DNA of 64,000 nucleotides from Raffaelea ambrosiae (lineage: Eukaryota > Ascomycota > Sordariomycetes > Ophiostomatales > Ophiostomataceae), in the NCBI GenBank assembly GCA_002778195.1, contig PCDI01000007.1, positions 405,735 to 469,734 of the forward strand, in the 5' to 3' direction. How positions within the stretch are numbered: position 1 is the stretch's first letter; every line of letters starts with the position of its first letter. A program made the translations under genes and the position numbers. A model generated the notes under the pieces. That model saw nothing but the letters and a program-made list of their open reading frames with translations, was not told where the DNA came from and made no database searches. Below are positions 10,051-22,878 of this stretch, one piece after another.

Positions 10051-12814
10051 AGACCGGCACGCGTCTTTCTCTCAGCCAAGACAGCCAGAAAAAGAACCAT
10101 GCAATGGACGGCAGGGACGCAGAGAGCCCCCCCAAAAAGCAAGAACAAGGAAAACACAAGAGATGTCCAAGGGGGACGCTCGAGACGACAGCTCACAAAA
10201 GCTGGCAAGTGCCCACGAGTGGCTTTACAAGTCCCTGGGCTGTGCCATCTTGTTAGCAGCTGAGACAAATCCAGAACAACAGGCAAGCAGTGCAGCAGAA
10301 CAAGCCACGGCGTGCAAAAAGAGTGGTGCCAGCAGAGGAGCGGCAGACAGGCATGCACGGGGAGAGAGTGCGAAAAGCGACAGACGGCGAGTCTAGAATC
10401 TAGACACTGCGCTGGCAGTCCTGTGCCAGTGAGATACAAGAGAAGGCGTGGCACAGGCAAGATATGCAAGACACAGGTACAAGACACAAATACAGATACA
10501 AGATACAAGAAAGACACTAACAGAAGGAGGGTACAAGACCGAAGAAGGAATGGGTAAGGGTGGCTGGCTGCAGGTGCTTGAGACACACCCTCCTAGCCGG
10601 CTGGTTCGTGCGAGGCGAGCGGGTTGGGAGGAAGGGGGAGCAGACTGACGGCCTTCCCAAGCCTTACTGGTACTGTACGGTCTGGCTCAACATGTGCTGC
10701 TGGACAGGAACGCTAGAGGGGGTAAGCGGAGACTGGCACAGAGTGACGCAAAGTACGGTGTCTTACCGGATGGTGTTGTACTGGATGCAAGATGACGCAG
10801 GTTATCTAGCCAAAGCAGGTTTGGCAGCAGGAAGCACCAGGAGGCACCAGGACAAGCTGCGGGTTTCTCGCGCTGGCCAAGGGCTGGGAATGCAGGATCT
10901 TGCAAGTTTGGTTTGTAGGTCTGGGTGCAAGAAGGGAGTGTTGAGTCCTCGCTTGGCTGGTGTGTGTGTTTTATGGTGGTGGTCGTCCGCGATGCGCCCG
11001 GAAAAGCAAACAACTCCAGAGAGGATTGCCAAGGGAGTGTGAAAGAAGAAACAATGAGGTCCCGAGAAACGCAAGAAACAAGAAAGCAGCGCGGCAGCCG
11101 CACCAACCTGCAACGGCTCACTCGGGCGCTGCAGGGTAAGGGGAAAGCTCGTCTAGCCGTTTAGCTGGCCGTCCAGCTGATCGTTTCGCCGGCCAAAGCC
11201 GCGGGAAGCAGGAGGCTGAAAGGGAGGGGACGAGCACTCCCTGGCCCTCGTACTGCGGCTGGACTGGCCTCTGCGCTCTGCCTAGGACCGAGGAGGATAC
11301 GGCCAACAAGGGAGTCGAGGAGGAGAAGCGGAGCCGGAGCCAAGGCCGTCAACGGCGAGCATGGCGGCGGCCCCCGGAGAGCGCAGTGGCGAGCAACGAG
11401 AGAGTTGCGTGCAACAAGCGGCCACACGGCGGGAAACGTTCGTCGAGCTGCTTGGGAAGGTGAGAAGGCCCACCCCGCAAATGATGTGCGTGCCCCGGCA
11501 CGGTTTGCTGCTTGTGTTGTGTCTTTTGGTGTTTGGGAGGACGCTCTTGCCTGCACTGTTTTCCTGGCTCTCGCCTGGTTGGGGTTCCGGTCCCGTGCAC
11601 GGTGGTGCAAAAAAAAAAAGAATGAGAGAGAGAGACTGGGCGGAGAGACTAGGAACAAAAGGGGAGATCAGGCGAAAGGTGTTATCGAACGGCTAGGCAG
11701 AGGCGAGCTAAGAAAGATTATAGGGAGTGGTGGAGGTGGAGAGCGGCGGCGGCGGCGTTGGCGGTGGGACACACAGACGCCAGTCGGTTTGCTTGTTTGT
11801 CTGGGCGGGCTGCTTTGTGCGCCACCAACTGCTTGCAGTTAGCCGGCAAGTAGTTGCGTTTGTTGCAGGTTTGTGGCATTCCCAGAATGCCAGAATGCAC
11901 TTGTGCAAAAATGCGAAAGTAGGTAGAAGACGAGAAAGCCCTGGCGGCAAGCGAGACAGGCTGCGAAGCGGCCTCTGAAACAGGTCGAGGGATCGGGGGA
12001 AACCAGCGAAAAGAGAACAAACAGAGGAACAAAGCAGATGACAAAAAAGGGGACAAAAGTAGAGAGTGAAAGACACGAAGGAGACGAGGTCTCTACAAGG
12101 CGGGCGCCAGATGAGGTATGGGAATTGGCCCTGCGGCTGGGAATTGCGTGGGAGTGGGCACGACACGCAGGCAGACACACCCAGCACGCAGCTTTCGGGA
12201 CAGGGTGTTCGCGGGGACAGGGAAAGAAAACAAAGAGCATCTTACACGATGCCTGGAGAATTGAATGACCCAAGTTTTGAAATGGCAACACGAAGAAGAT
12301 TTTTTTTTTGAAAACTCGCAAGAAATCACTTACCCTACAGTGGAGGGTGAAATGGGAAGGCACAACCAGACAAAATGGGAAAGAGCGAACAACTGCCACT
12401 AACGCCGTACAGGAAGGCACCAGGCGTTGCTTAATTCCCAGTGTTGGTGGAAATGGGAAAGAACAAAAAGCGCGGAAACAAAGAGCGGAAAGGACGAAAT
12501 GCCTGCGGATCGCGACTGAAATTCATGAGCGGCGCTTGCTTTCTCCCCAATCTCTCTTTCCTATTTGGAACAAAAAGGCAGAGAACACAGAATAAAATAT
12601 AATACAAAAATAATACCCAAAATGCCTATACTCGTAGTGCAAACGCGCGGTAGCCAACCACTTGCAAGATAACTAGCATTCTACCCACCCGCCTGCCCAT
12701 TTTCACCAGGAAGAAGAAAAATAAAACCCCCACCACGAACCAAACTGCATGATACTCACCACGTCGTGGCCTTTGTTCACTCAATCCCACCACCCGCATA
12801 TACCCAGATACACG

Positions 12815-12829
12815 CACACACACACACAC
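12815..12829. repeat. CA microsatellite
   Basis: Short CA dinucleotide run of about seven units in non-coding DNA. Confidence 0.85.
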
Positions 12830-14165
12830 CGCAAAAGCAGCCCAACCTTTTCCCAATAAAGGAGGGGCACTTATGACACAAACACTACCACCGTGCCAGT
12901 GGGGCCTCTCCTATGATAGACTCTGAACAGTCATCACCTCTAACTTTTTTCTCGGGTGGTCTCTCCCAGCTGCTTTGAAAGTCCGGACCGAAAGAGGGGT
13001 ACCTACAACAACTGTTCGCACAGTTGAATTAGACTAACAACAACACTTGCCACAAGGGGCTGAGCCGGCTTTTGGCGGCTTGTGAATGCCGGCATCACCA
13101 TTTCTCCAACACCCTGCTGGAGCCGGTATGCTTAAAGTATTAGTTAGTTAGTACAACCCCATTTCACTACGCAAAAACCAGGGACCAAAGCCACCTGAAG
13201 AAACATGCTGCTAAAATATGACAAGAAAGACGCCGAGCCCGACTTTGCGCAAATCAGCTCCCGGAACGGGCGCCTATTGGCTGCTGCTTTCCTGGCTGGC
13301 CTTGTTTGCCTCCTTGGCCTAGAACAGAAATAATTTCCGTACACCACTAACAACACAACACCCGTACCTGAGAACCTCCTCCCAAGTGATGATGCAAACA
13401 CTTTTCCTTTGGGAGAATGGGGGCGAATGGAGATCGAGAGTCGGTTTCTTGCCGGAACGTATTCATGACCATGTCGTGCCTTCCCAGGATTTTTCTGCTC
13501 AGGGTTGCCCCCTGTGGTCACACCGCTTACATGTCCCACTGTCGTCGTTTTCAGTGTGCCTGGCAGCACAATTTGCCCGAACCCCGACCGTCACCTTTGT
13601 CTTTCCGCTCTGCGAACATCGCCCTATAGCAAAATACGCCTTTCATCCGGTTCGGGTCTTACACATCACCCAGTTTGACCAAGAGAATAGGGATGTCATT
13701 AATATCAGGGAACCGAGGCAGAGAAGAAATGCAGTACGCTGTATAGTATGAAGAAGAGAGACTACGACACGCTACCCGACCAAGAACACAAGAGAACGAG
13801 ACAGACAATAATAAGGGTCAACTTCTGAAAAATGCAAAACTAGGAGAGAAAGGCAGAGAAGACCGAAAAATAAAAATAAAGGGTGGTTTGTGTTGTGTCT
13901 GGAAATTTCATCGCCGTGGTATAGATTTCTTTTATACAAGGTCCTTTTTTGTTCTTTTTGTGTTGTGTTATGTTTCCTCTCTTTCAGATTCTTTGTTAAC
14001 CCTAATCGTTCGTTGGTCCTCTGGTTCTTCTCGCCTCCCTTTCTCTTCGCGCATGCCATTGTCCGTTTTTCTTTTGAATCTTTTGCGCCTTTGAACACCA
14101 AACCATCCGTCGAGGGCCTCTCCATTCGGGCCCATCGTCATAGCAAGCAGTCGTCCTCCTTCTCC

Positions 14166-17100
14166 TCAAGCGAAATATGCACTAATTGTTTGCTGCAATT
14201 CCTGCGGGAATGCCTGCAGCAGTGGCGCCGGGTTCACACCAGACTCCTGCAGCATCACCTTGGTTGCCACCACCACTCTTTGGGCTGTCTGCCCGCGGAG
14301 TACTTCGGCCCCCAAAGCTTGTGCAATGTACGTAAACACCTTGTCCGCCTGAGACATGACTGCCGGGTGCCGTCTGTAAATGTTGTGTTAGCCACTGTAC
14401 GTGCATGTTCAGCCAAGTCGGATAGCCTCTTCAGCCGCCTCCATATCCCCCTCCCTTATAGAGAGAGATCTAGACCTCATCGCCGCGCTAGCCTGCTCCG
14501 CACCACCACCACCAGTAATTACCACTTACTTGTCAATCAGCTCCGCCAGGTAGGCATAGGCATAAGGCGCCGCTTCCTCATCGTTGACCACGGGCAGCGT
14601 GCCAACCCACTGTGCAATAACGGCGTCGATGTTGTCAACGCTCGCGGTGTTGAAGTGCAGAATCTTGGCGATTGCCGTGCACGCATTCTCCGTCGCGTAC
14701 ACGTTGTCTTCGTCCCGGGCGTCGGGGATCATGGTCGCCTGGAACAAGAATGGGATGCAACCACGCAGAAACTGCGACCACGCTGGTCCGCCACGGTGGG
14801 CTGCCGCACCAATGCCGTACGCCGCCGCCTGCCGGATCGCTGGCGAGGGGTCCTTGCACCCATCAAGTAGCGGTTGCGTGATGTAGTTGGCGTAGTGAAT
14901 GCTGTTGGCTCCGCAATACTCGACCACGTCGTCCATGATGCACAGGCCCCATTGTCTCTGACTTGCGTCCGGCGACTTGAGGAAAGTCTCGTACGCTGAC
15001 ATGAGCCGCTCCCACGAGCCCAAGAAGTCCGACGTGTGGTACTTGAAGATCACATGGAATGCCTTGCTCATGTCTGACAACAGTGTCTGGTCGTCCTCCA
15101 GCGCCATCAGCAGGTCCTCGTCGTCGTCTTCCGCATCCTCGGTCGTTGTGTTGCGTTTGTCCTCCTCGCGCTGCACCACACGCTCCCTGTAGTCTTCCAG
15201 CGTCGACTGCACAGCCTCGATGAACTTGTTCATGTGATCTTGCGTCAGGCACGCCCGTCCCAACACCTCCAGTGACTCGTAGAAGCACTGGTACATCTCC
15301 GCCAGTGTGTCGATCGCCGGTTCCGCCGTGAGCACCTCCAGAAGCTTCTCAACCGTGGCGTTCCACAGCAGTACCATCTCGTTGGACTGGGAACCATACG
15401 CTAGCTTGTATGATTTGAGAAGCTGGGGCACCAGCCGAGCAGAAACAAACCGCACGGGGTCATGGAAGAAAAATGCCAGGCCTGGCAGCGCAATGTCCTT
15501 CATAATCTGTGCAACGTACGGGGCAAATGCACCCTCGAGCACTTCCGCATACACGACAATCAGCTCGATAGCCATGTGCTTGTCGTCCATGGTGCTCGTC
15601 TTGATGCCAATCATCTTGCCCTTCAGAGGCAGAAGCTCCCAGCCTTCTTCCTGCTGTAGTAGGTTAGCCTGCTCCTCGTCGTCGAGAAGCTGGATGTCGG
15701 CTTTGGCGCTTGCCAGGGTTAGCAGTGGCGGCATCACTGTAGGGAGGAATGGCAAAAATTCCGTCTTAAGGACGCGGCACATGCGGCCCCACGAATGCAT
15801 CAAATAGTACGCCTGCGGGTCGTCGGTATCCGTCAAGGTATTTTGAATGTTGGCCAAGAGCTGCACCAGCTCCATCGCATCGTTGCCAAGACGCTCGCGG
15901 CCGACGGCTAGAGAAATCAGCGTCGCGCACTCCATCGCCTTAGCGCGGAGCAGTCGGTATTCCTTGTCCGCCTCCCGCCGCAGGACATTGACCAGCAGCG
16001 GCATGAGAGTATCATAGTATTTGCTAAAAGCTTGCTCGGCGGCATCGGCAATCGTTGCAATTGTCGACAGGGCCTGCTCCTGCACATACCGCTTCTCATT
16101 CTGGAGCAGATTGAACAAGTGGTTCAGCAGGTCATCCAGGTATGGCTCCAGCACCGTCTTCTCTGCCTCCTCGCAGAAGTTCACGAGAGCAGCGGCAGCA
16201 TGCGACTTGACTCGCGCCTCAGGCGAATCCAACACGGGGATGATTGCTTTGAGAATTGTGTCGCAGTATTCTCTTTGCATCGTAGGAGCAAAATCGGTAC
16301 TCATCTGGCCGAGCGCATTGCAGCCAGCCCAGCGGACACGCGGGTGGGGATCCTTCATTGAAGGAACCACCAGGTTCAGCACCTGTTGGAGTTCGCCCAG
16401 CATGAGATCTCGGCAGCCCTCAGAGATTGCAGAGATGGCCATGAGAGCAGCGTGGCGGTCTCTCCAGGAAGTCGAGCTGACCATGCGTGGAAGCCAGCCA
16501 AATGTGGGCGCAAGAATGACGGCACCGCCAAGCTTATTAGCCAGCCGGTCGAGGCACTGCTCTCCAGCCACATGGTTCAAGTCGCTCTCTTCTTGCTCGA
16601 GCTGTTGATGGAGGAGAGGTATCAGCACACAGCCCACAGTTTAAAAATAGGACAGCATCCTGACGGGCTTGCAGGTCTGAGAGTCCCCGAGACGAGCACA
16701 AAATAAACAGGCAAAAACAAACACCCCTAAAAAATAAAAACTCACATCATCGGCGGCAAGCCATTCAGAAGCGTCGTCATCGTCCTCGGCCAGATCTGTC
16801 ATCAGGCTCAGGCACTGCGTGATCATTTCTTGGGTGTACAGCTCGTCCTTCTTGCACATGGACGGGGAGTAGTCGGCAAATGTAGCCATCAGTTCCAGAG
16901 CATTTTGACGGCACAAGTCGGTGAGTTCCTTGTCCTGGATAACCGAGATGCTGAACTTAACAAGCACGTTGAACACTGGACGGAACATCTTGGGCGACGT
17001 GCCGGCAAGATCGATCAGCGACAGCAGGGCGTTGCTCAGGTCTTCGGAGTCGTGAGATTCCCGGATTGGTGGCAGAATATTAAGCACTTCTGGCAGTAAA

Positions 17101-18139
17101 CTGTAGAATTTCGGCTGGCTCTTTCTCTTGAGACCGCGGAAGAAAGCCGCAAACGCCTCCATAGCAGCAATACGGACCTGTGCGTTTTCAGTGCGGTTAG
17201 TGAATGTCCTGGGTCCTCCCCCAAAGCGCTCCTACCACGGCCCGCATCCATAGTAGGTCCACCTGAAATGAAACAGAGTCGTCAATCAATCATACCGAGA
17301 CTGAATCATCTTTGAAACCGCGGGAGAAGGCCTGGGCAACGGCATCCTCATGGGACTTCTCGATAATGCCCGGACTTGTTGTAAACACGCGGAATGCGGT
17401 CTCGCGCTTGCCAGCATCTGGGGCCATGCTGAGCTGGAAGAGGACCTGCAAAAGCTCGGTCCAGCTTTGGTCTAGTCAGGCGCCAGTTGGTCAGTATGCG
17501 ACACGTTCTCTAAGGGAGGCCAAGGAAGATAGATCAGAGAGCAGAGAAGACAGACCATTGTCCGTGTATTGCCGCGCAATCTCGGCAATGGCGTCGCTCA
17601 GTTTGTTGCGAACACCACGGTCGTTCTCGAGAGAAAGAATCTCAAGCATTTTGTTGCGAATGGCTTGTGCTTGCTCGGCGGGCAAGGAAAAGAAGATTTC
17701 AACAGTCCTCCCGTCTGCCTTGCGCGTTTTCGACGCGATTCTCCGGAAAATCACAGCAGCAAACGTGCGAATCTGGGGGGAAGTCAGTTAGAAAGACGTC
17801 CAGAAACCAGAGGAGAACAGCCACCGATCAGACAGTAGGTGACACAGTCCGGCCAAAGATGCGCTGTCCCAGCAGGTTCGAGCTACGCCGGTGCCGACAA
17901 CGCGACAGCAAGAGAACCAGAGCGCTCCACAACACAAGAGAATAAAGAGCACGTACGTTTGTCGTAGCATCGCTGCCAATCTGCTCGGCCAGGCCCATGA
18001 GCAGCACCTCTGGGCGAGGAATAGTCCAGTTGTTCTGGAGGTGGTCTTCGGCCTGTTGGCGGATGTTGTTGTCGGCCGACTGGAGGGCCTGCAGAAGCTG
18101 GGCCAGCTCTGCGGCAATTTCGGGCGGTAGCAGGGACAT
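14166..18139 (-). CDS. Importin beta of the Kap121/Pse1 (importin-5) type
   Basis: Nuclear transport receptor that carries cargo such as ribosomal proteins and histones through nuclear pores under Ran-GTP control. I read six exons: 18139-17957, 17772-17556, 17471-17296, 17177-16746, 16601-14530 and 14373-14166. All phases join and give 1095 aa, close to the 1089 aa of yeast Pse1. The N-terminus (MSLLPPEIAAELAQLLQALQ, then NIRQQAEDHL) is the typical first HEAT repeat. The body is a chain of HEAT repeats, and a long acidic loop (EDAEDDDEDLLMALEDD) lies near residue 860. The last exon gives the C-terminal helices ending ISAYFA. A short open stretch between exons 3 and 4 (about 17214-17263) was left out because joining GFKDDSVS directly to VRIAAMEAF matches the family. 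The exon 2 donor is GTCTGT, which is unusual. Divergent from the Sds23-like gene, 1.9 kb away. Confidence 0.93.
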
Positions 18140-20003
18140 TCTGGCGAGAAGCGATCGAGGCCGACAGCGTGTCGTGGGCGAGGGTCTGTCAAATACTGGA
18201 GCGAGAGGGCAGAGGGGTATGAAAGAAAGTATCAGAGGTTGGGCCGGTCAGCCTGGAGCTGTGGCTTGCCGTTTGGGCGTAAACGCCGACGCAGAGAGGG
18301 ATGTCGGGGGAAACCGCTCGGAAAAGAGTGATTGATGATACGGTCGCAGTTCTGTCGGTAGGGCGACGACCTGGGCGAGGCAGGCAGGAGGGTTGCTTGT
18401 CGTATGCGACAGGAAGGGAGAGTCAGAGAGAGAAAAAAGATCCAGAAAAGGAGGGCAAAAATAGACGACTTTTTGAAAAATGTAGCGTGGAAGGCGGGGC
18501 AGAGAAGCGACTCGAAAAAAAAAAAATAAACAATGTGGCGCGAGATAACAAGCGCGGGGAGGATAAGAGCAGCAAAACGTGGCTTGCGCCGGAAGCAGCC
18601 ACAGAACAAAGAAATAGAAGAAACGGAAAAAGAAACGAAACGCTGAACCGTGCCTCCTCCTCGTTTAGCTACGCGTCGAATGGGTCAATGTTGTGGATAA
18701 GACTGGTGCCCATGCCACACGTATCTTGCTGTCGCCTTTGTTTGTTGTTTCCTTTGGCTGGCGGCAGAGAAGGGTGGGCATCGTGTGCGGGTACGGGTTA
18801 TAGCCCTTGTAAGGGCTTCTTGTCTGTGGTTCTTAATACGAGTGCGTAAGGTACTTTCCTGTGTGTGGTGTCAGGGAAGGTGCGACAATGCGCTTCTGAA
18901 GTGTCCCTTGCCATCCCGCCAGCCTGGCTTGGTGTGTTCTTTTCCCGGCCGACGAGCTCGCTCTATGTGTGCCGTTGTGAAAAGCAGGGTGGCGCAAACT
19001 GAGGTCGCTTCTACGCCCCAACTAGTTACTTTGTAGCAAGGCTGTGGCTGTGTGTGCTACTGTACTTATGTCACTCTGTGTCTGGACGACGCTGCGTTAT
19101 GGCGTCTGATTAGCCTGTGGTCCGTCTGCTGGAGACTGGCGCGGATAGCGTTTTCGCCCTGCCGTTTGCGGCAGGTCTGGTTGGTCGCCTCACACTGAAC
19201 TGAGGCCCGACATACCCGGGATGCGCGCGGCGCCCAACGAGTCCGCTGCTGTGCAAATTGGCGGATTGCTGGCTCTTGCACACTTTCGGGCGTCTCTGCA
19301 CGCGTTCGGCATACTGGGAAGGCCCTTCTACACGAATCCAGCGACGGGCTGTGGTGGGGTGCTTTGGCGAACAGAGCCCCCTGCACCACAGTGGCAGCTG
19401 ACGTCGCCGACTTTGTCTAGGCTGGGACGAGCTGGCCAATGGCGACCCACCTTTTTTGCTTGCCCCGCGGTCGAAACGGCAGGAGCTCTCGCCGGGTCAC
19501 GTAATAACTGACTTTCCTCGACAGAAGCGCCCGCCTCTCAATGTGGTCTCGCCAAACAGCAAGACCTCATTTTCACGCCTCGTCCGCAGCTTTTCCATAT
19601 CGCATCTGCTGTTCCTATCTGCTGACCAGTCCTCGGTATCGCGGCGCATGAGCACAGGTCGTACCACTGGAACCCTGCCTGCTGAAGCTTCGAGCCCATT
19701 CGCCCTCCATCCCTGCCCAGCCTTCTTCGGGTGCTTTCTGATTCATACGTCCTTCTTGGTGGCAAAGTCCAGTTCTGCTCTTCTGCCCTCCAGAACAGGC
19801 AACCACACACACAGCTTCAACCCAAGACAAGCAGAGACTAGACAGTGCTTCTGCAATTCACCGATTGTCCACATCTGCATCTGCGCGCACCAACGACCCG
19901 ATATCTACGTGCCAGCTGCTCTTTTGCCACGGCGAAACACCTGAGTATAACGATCGAACCAAAACCACAGTCTGAAACAGCAGCAGCGACAAAAAACACA
20001 ACC
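18140..20003. other. Divergent promoter region, importin / Sds23-like gene
   Basis: Separates the start codons of the minus-strand importin gene and the plus-strand CBS-domain gene, so it should carry both promoters and leaders. Several short overlapping frames have no recognisable features. No RNA gene or repeat array of note seen. Confidence 0.5.
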
Positions 20004-21798
20004 ATGGACCCATCGGCGCCGTCGTCCGGCGGACGCAGCTCCAGCAATGGCACCCATGTCCCCAGCTTGAACGGCGTGTTCTCCTCGCAGCTCCCGGAAC
20101 GGTCTCCGTCGCGGTCCAGCGCCCGCCAGTCTGCATCGCATCGCCACAGCTTTGCCGAGAACCTGCGGAATCCCCCGCCGTCGCCACGCTCCCATCGCCT
20201 TTCTTCCTTCGGTGTCCAGGGCCTGCTCAACCACCCGCCGCCGCAGCGGCAACCAAACCCGCGCTTTACGGGACGCGACTGGCATGACATTGCTCTCAGC
20301 GAGCTTGTGTCCGAGGATGATGTGACGTGGGCCCAGATGGACACCAGTGTTGAGGACTGCACAAAGGTAGGTCGAAAGTAAGGGGAGGTGGCGGGACATT
20401 CTGGGAAGCACTCGCAGGCGCTGACCATTGTAGATTCTTCTCCGACACGGCCCGTCAGGTACCGTGCTGCTGCGCAACAGGCCCACGGACAAGATGGCTG
20501 TCACCAGCTTTGACCACAGCGACCTCAACGCCTACCTCTTGGTGGTCATTGGAATGGCGAAGCCCGAACCAGAAGATGTTGCCGTATACCGAAGCATCAC
20601 CCAGCGCGCACAAGGAAACGTGTCTGTCCCCGTCCGGGATATCCAGCAGATCTGCCGTAAAGAGCCCATGGCCACGCTGCCATTGACTCAGCACCTGCCA
20701 CGGGCTATTGAGCTGTTCGGCAGCGGCGTGCACCGGATTCTCGTGACAAACCAGGCATCCACAGAGATTGTTGGCGTCCTCAGCCAGCTGCGTCTTGTCG
20801 AGTTCTTCTGGAACGAGGGTGTTAATTTCCCTGTTATTGACCGGCTCTACCCGGCAACCCTCCGTGATCTCCACATTGGCTCACAGGAAATTATTGCCAT
20901 CAAGTACGTATAGCATGCAGCCAGATGCGCGTGTTTGTTACGTGGTAGATATGTTCACAATGCGGTGCTTGCAGGCGCAACTGTCCACAAAAAAGAAGAA
21001 AAAAAGGGGGGGGAAAGCCCGAAAACTGACACACTTGCTTTTCTGCCTTCTAGTGCCGACCGTCCTCTCTCGGATGCGCTTATTTTGATGAACAACGAAG
21101 GCTTGACCTCGATTGCCGTTGTTGATAATGGATACAATGTCGTGGGCAACATCTCCACGACCGATGTTGAGCACCTCACCTCCGTCACAAGCTTCCCTCT
21201 GCTGCAGTCGTCCTGCATGCACTTCATCTCGGTCATCTTGTCGGAGCGCGGCATGGACGACGGCCGCGACTCCTTCCCTGTATTCCATGTCAACCCACAC
21301 TCGACTCTGGCCCACACGGTGGCCAAGCTGGTGGCGACCCGGTCGCACCGCATGTGGGTGGTCGAATCGCCTTCGCCATCACCATCTGCGCCCCAGACGC
21401 CCCTTCTCGTTCCCGCACATACGGGCTCGAGTGTCTCATCCACGGGGCCTTCCACGCTACTGCCGGTGACCAGCACATCCGCCACCTCCTCGACCGAAGC
21501 CCTTTCTAGCAGCGGTACCGGAAACCGACGCGAATCCACCATTCTGATCCCTCCCGCAAACAGCTCGAGCCCTGGACCCCAATCGCCTATTCCCATTCTG
21601 GCAAGCACCCGGGACTTTTCCGCGGTTCCAGCGGCTGCTCTGCCTGGCGCCCATCTTTCGGGACGGCTGACTGGTGTCGTGTCGCTCTCTGATATTCTCA
21701 ACCTGTTTGCAAAGACAACAGGACTGCGGCCTAGTGACCCGGCCGAGCTTCGGGCCCACAGGCGACGCAGCAGCAGTGCGTTCCCCGATGGAAACTGA
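20004..21798 (+). CDS. Sds23/Moc1-type CBS-domain protein
   Basis: Predicted regulator of the Sds23/Moc1 family. In fission yeast this family links nutrient state to mitosis and acts as a PP2A-type phosphatase inhibitor. Three exons, 20004-20366, 20434-20903 and 21054-21798, join in phase to give 525 aa, the size of yeast Sds23. Residues 1-90 are Ser/Pro/Arg-rich and probably phosphorylated. From about 95 on, WHDIALSELVSEDDV starts the CBS region, with CBS-like blocks holding TVLLRNRPTDKMAV, GVHRILVTNQASTEIVGVLSQLRLVEF, ISTTDVEHL and VVSLSDILNLF. The last two blocks are split by a Ser/Thr/Pro-rich insert at about 375-460. The ATG has an ACC ATGG context. Faces GAA1 tail to tail. The AMPK gamma subunit (Snf4) also has CBS repeats, but the N-terminus and spacing fit Sds23 better. 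Confidence 0.88.
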
Positions 21799-22878
21799 AG
21801 TTCTATGAGTTCCACTCTCTTTCTCTATTTCGCAATTTGCCACTACTTTCTCTCGCTCATTTACCCTTACTTCTTACTCTCTATGGACAAACATCTCTAA
21901 CGGAGCCCACAATGATTAGGCAGCTCTCTGCGTCCAAGCTTTGATGGCTCACGGTCCAGCTTTGACCTCCGCAGGTAGTGGTGAAGAGCCAGCGGTGGTC
22001 AAAAAATAGGTTTCATGAACAGAAGAGGAGGCACAACACTGGTTAGGCCAGCGGTACATAGTGCAGGGTCAAAACAGTCCTGGCAGCGAGGACGCAGGAA
22101 TACGGTACTGAACGGACAACAAAATTTTTATGTTTATCGACAAGCAATGATTTCATGCATGGTTTGCTTTGTATGCTATGGTTGGTTTCTTTTACACTTT
22201 TTCTGTTTTTGTTTTCGGGATGGAAATGACTGTAGGGTCGCTGTGCTAGGAAGACTTTAGGGAGCATCTCATCACTCATGGTTTATTCTGTAATAAAAGA
22301 CGTTTCTAAGATTATGTGTTCCTGCAACGTTTGTGCAACCTTGGATGCTTGAACGCCGGGCTGTATGCATTTGTTCACCCACCAACCGTAAGAAGTACAC
22401 TTCTCCCCTAGCCAACCTTGTGTTGTCTACTCTGTTCGACGCAGGTGAGAAGAAGAACCTCTAGAATCCAGCCCTCATCCAGGGACACGCTCTCTGCTGA
22501 CTTGCACTGCAACTCCAACCGTCTAAATGCGGCTCACTCATACATACGTACACAAAAGTTCACCAAAGCGTAAGGGCAACAACAGTAGACATCTGTCCCG
22601 AGTTGACGTGCAATATACAGCATGGTAGAATGAAGTGCATACAATGTTATACAGTATAGTTTTTGAAATACATGAATAATGCGGCAACCAAAATCGACGC
22701 TTTACTTGGGACTTTTTCTTTTTTTTTTTCCCCAGTTCTCCTTAGATATGTAAATGTCGTGCCTTGTTTATAAAAAGGAGTCCATACCCTTTCTTTACCC
22801 TCCCCCCATCTCTCTCTCTCTCTCTCCCCTTTTCTATCGTTATATGAACTACTCTGTCCCGGACAACCGGTGCTTTTT
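21799..22878. other. Convergent 3' intergenic region
   Basis: Between the stops of the Sds23-like gene and GAA1. AT-rich with several AATAAA-like signals and a CT dinucleotide run at 22809-22826. No gene seen. Confidence 0.55.

Larger units (their letters stand above)
9283..14165. other. Long gene-free region upstream of wc-1
   Basis: About 4.9 kb between the wc-1 start and the stop of the importin gene. It must contain the wc-1 promoter and leader and the importin 3' UTR. Many short frames occur on both strands, but none has a recognisable domain, a clear codon bias or a convincing splice structure. It is Lys/Arg/Gly-codon rich on the plus strand because of purine-rich composition. A degenerate 15-base repeat (9957-10050), a CA run (12815-12829) and a TTAG repeat near 13139-13153 are present. 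A non-coding transcript is possible but not shown. Confidence 0.5.

Noticed and set aside
9722..10396. 224-codon plus-strand frame upstream of wc-1
   Set aside because: Kept open by a 15-base repeat whose period is a multiple of three; Lys/Arg/Gln-rich with no conserved motif.
17214..17263. Possible extra exon (VDLLWMRAV) in the importin gene
   Set aside because: Splice-like signals exist, but skipping it joins GFKDDSVS to VRIAAMEAF, which matches the HEAT-repeat sequence of the family.
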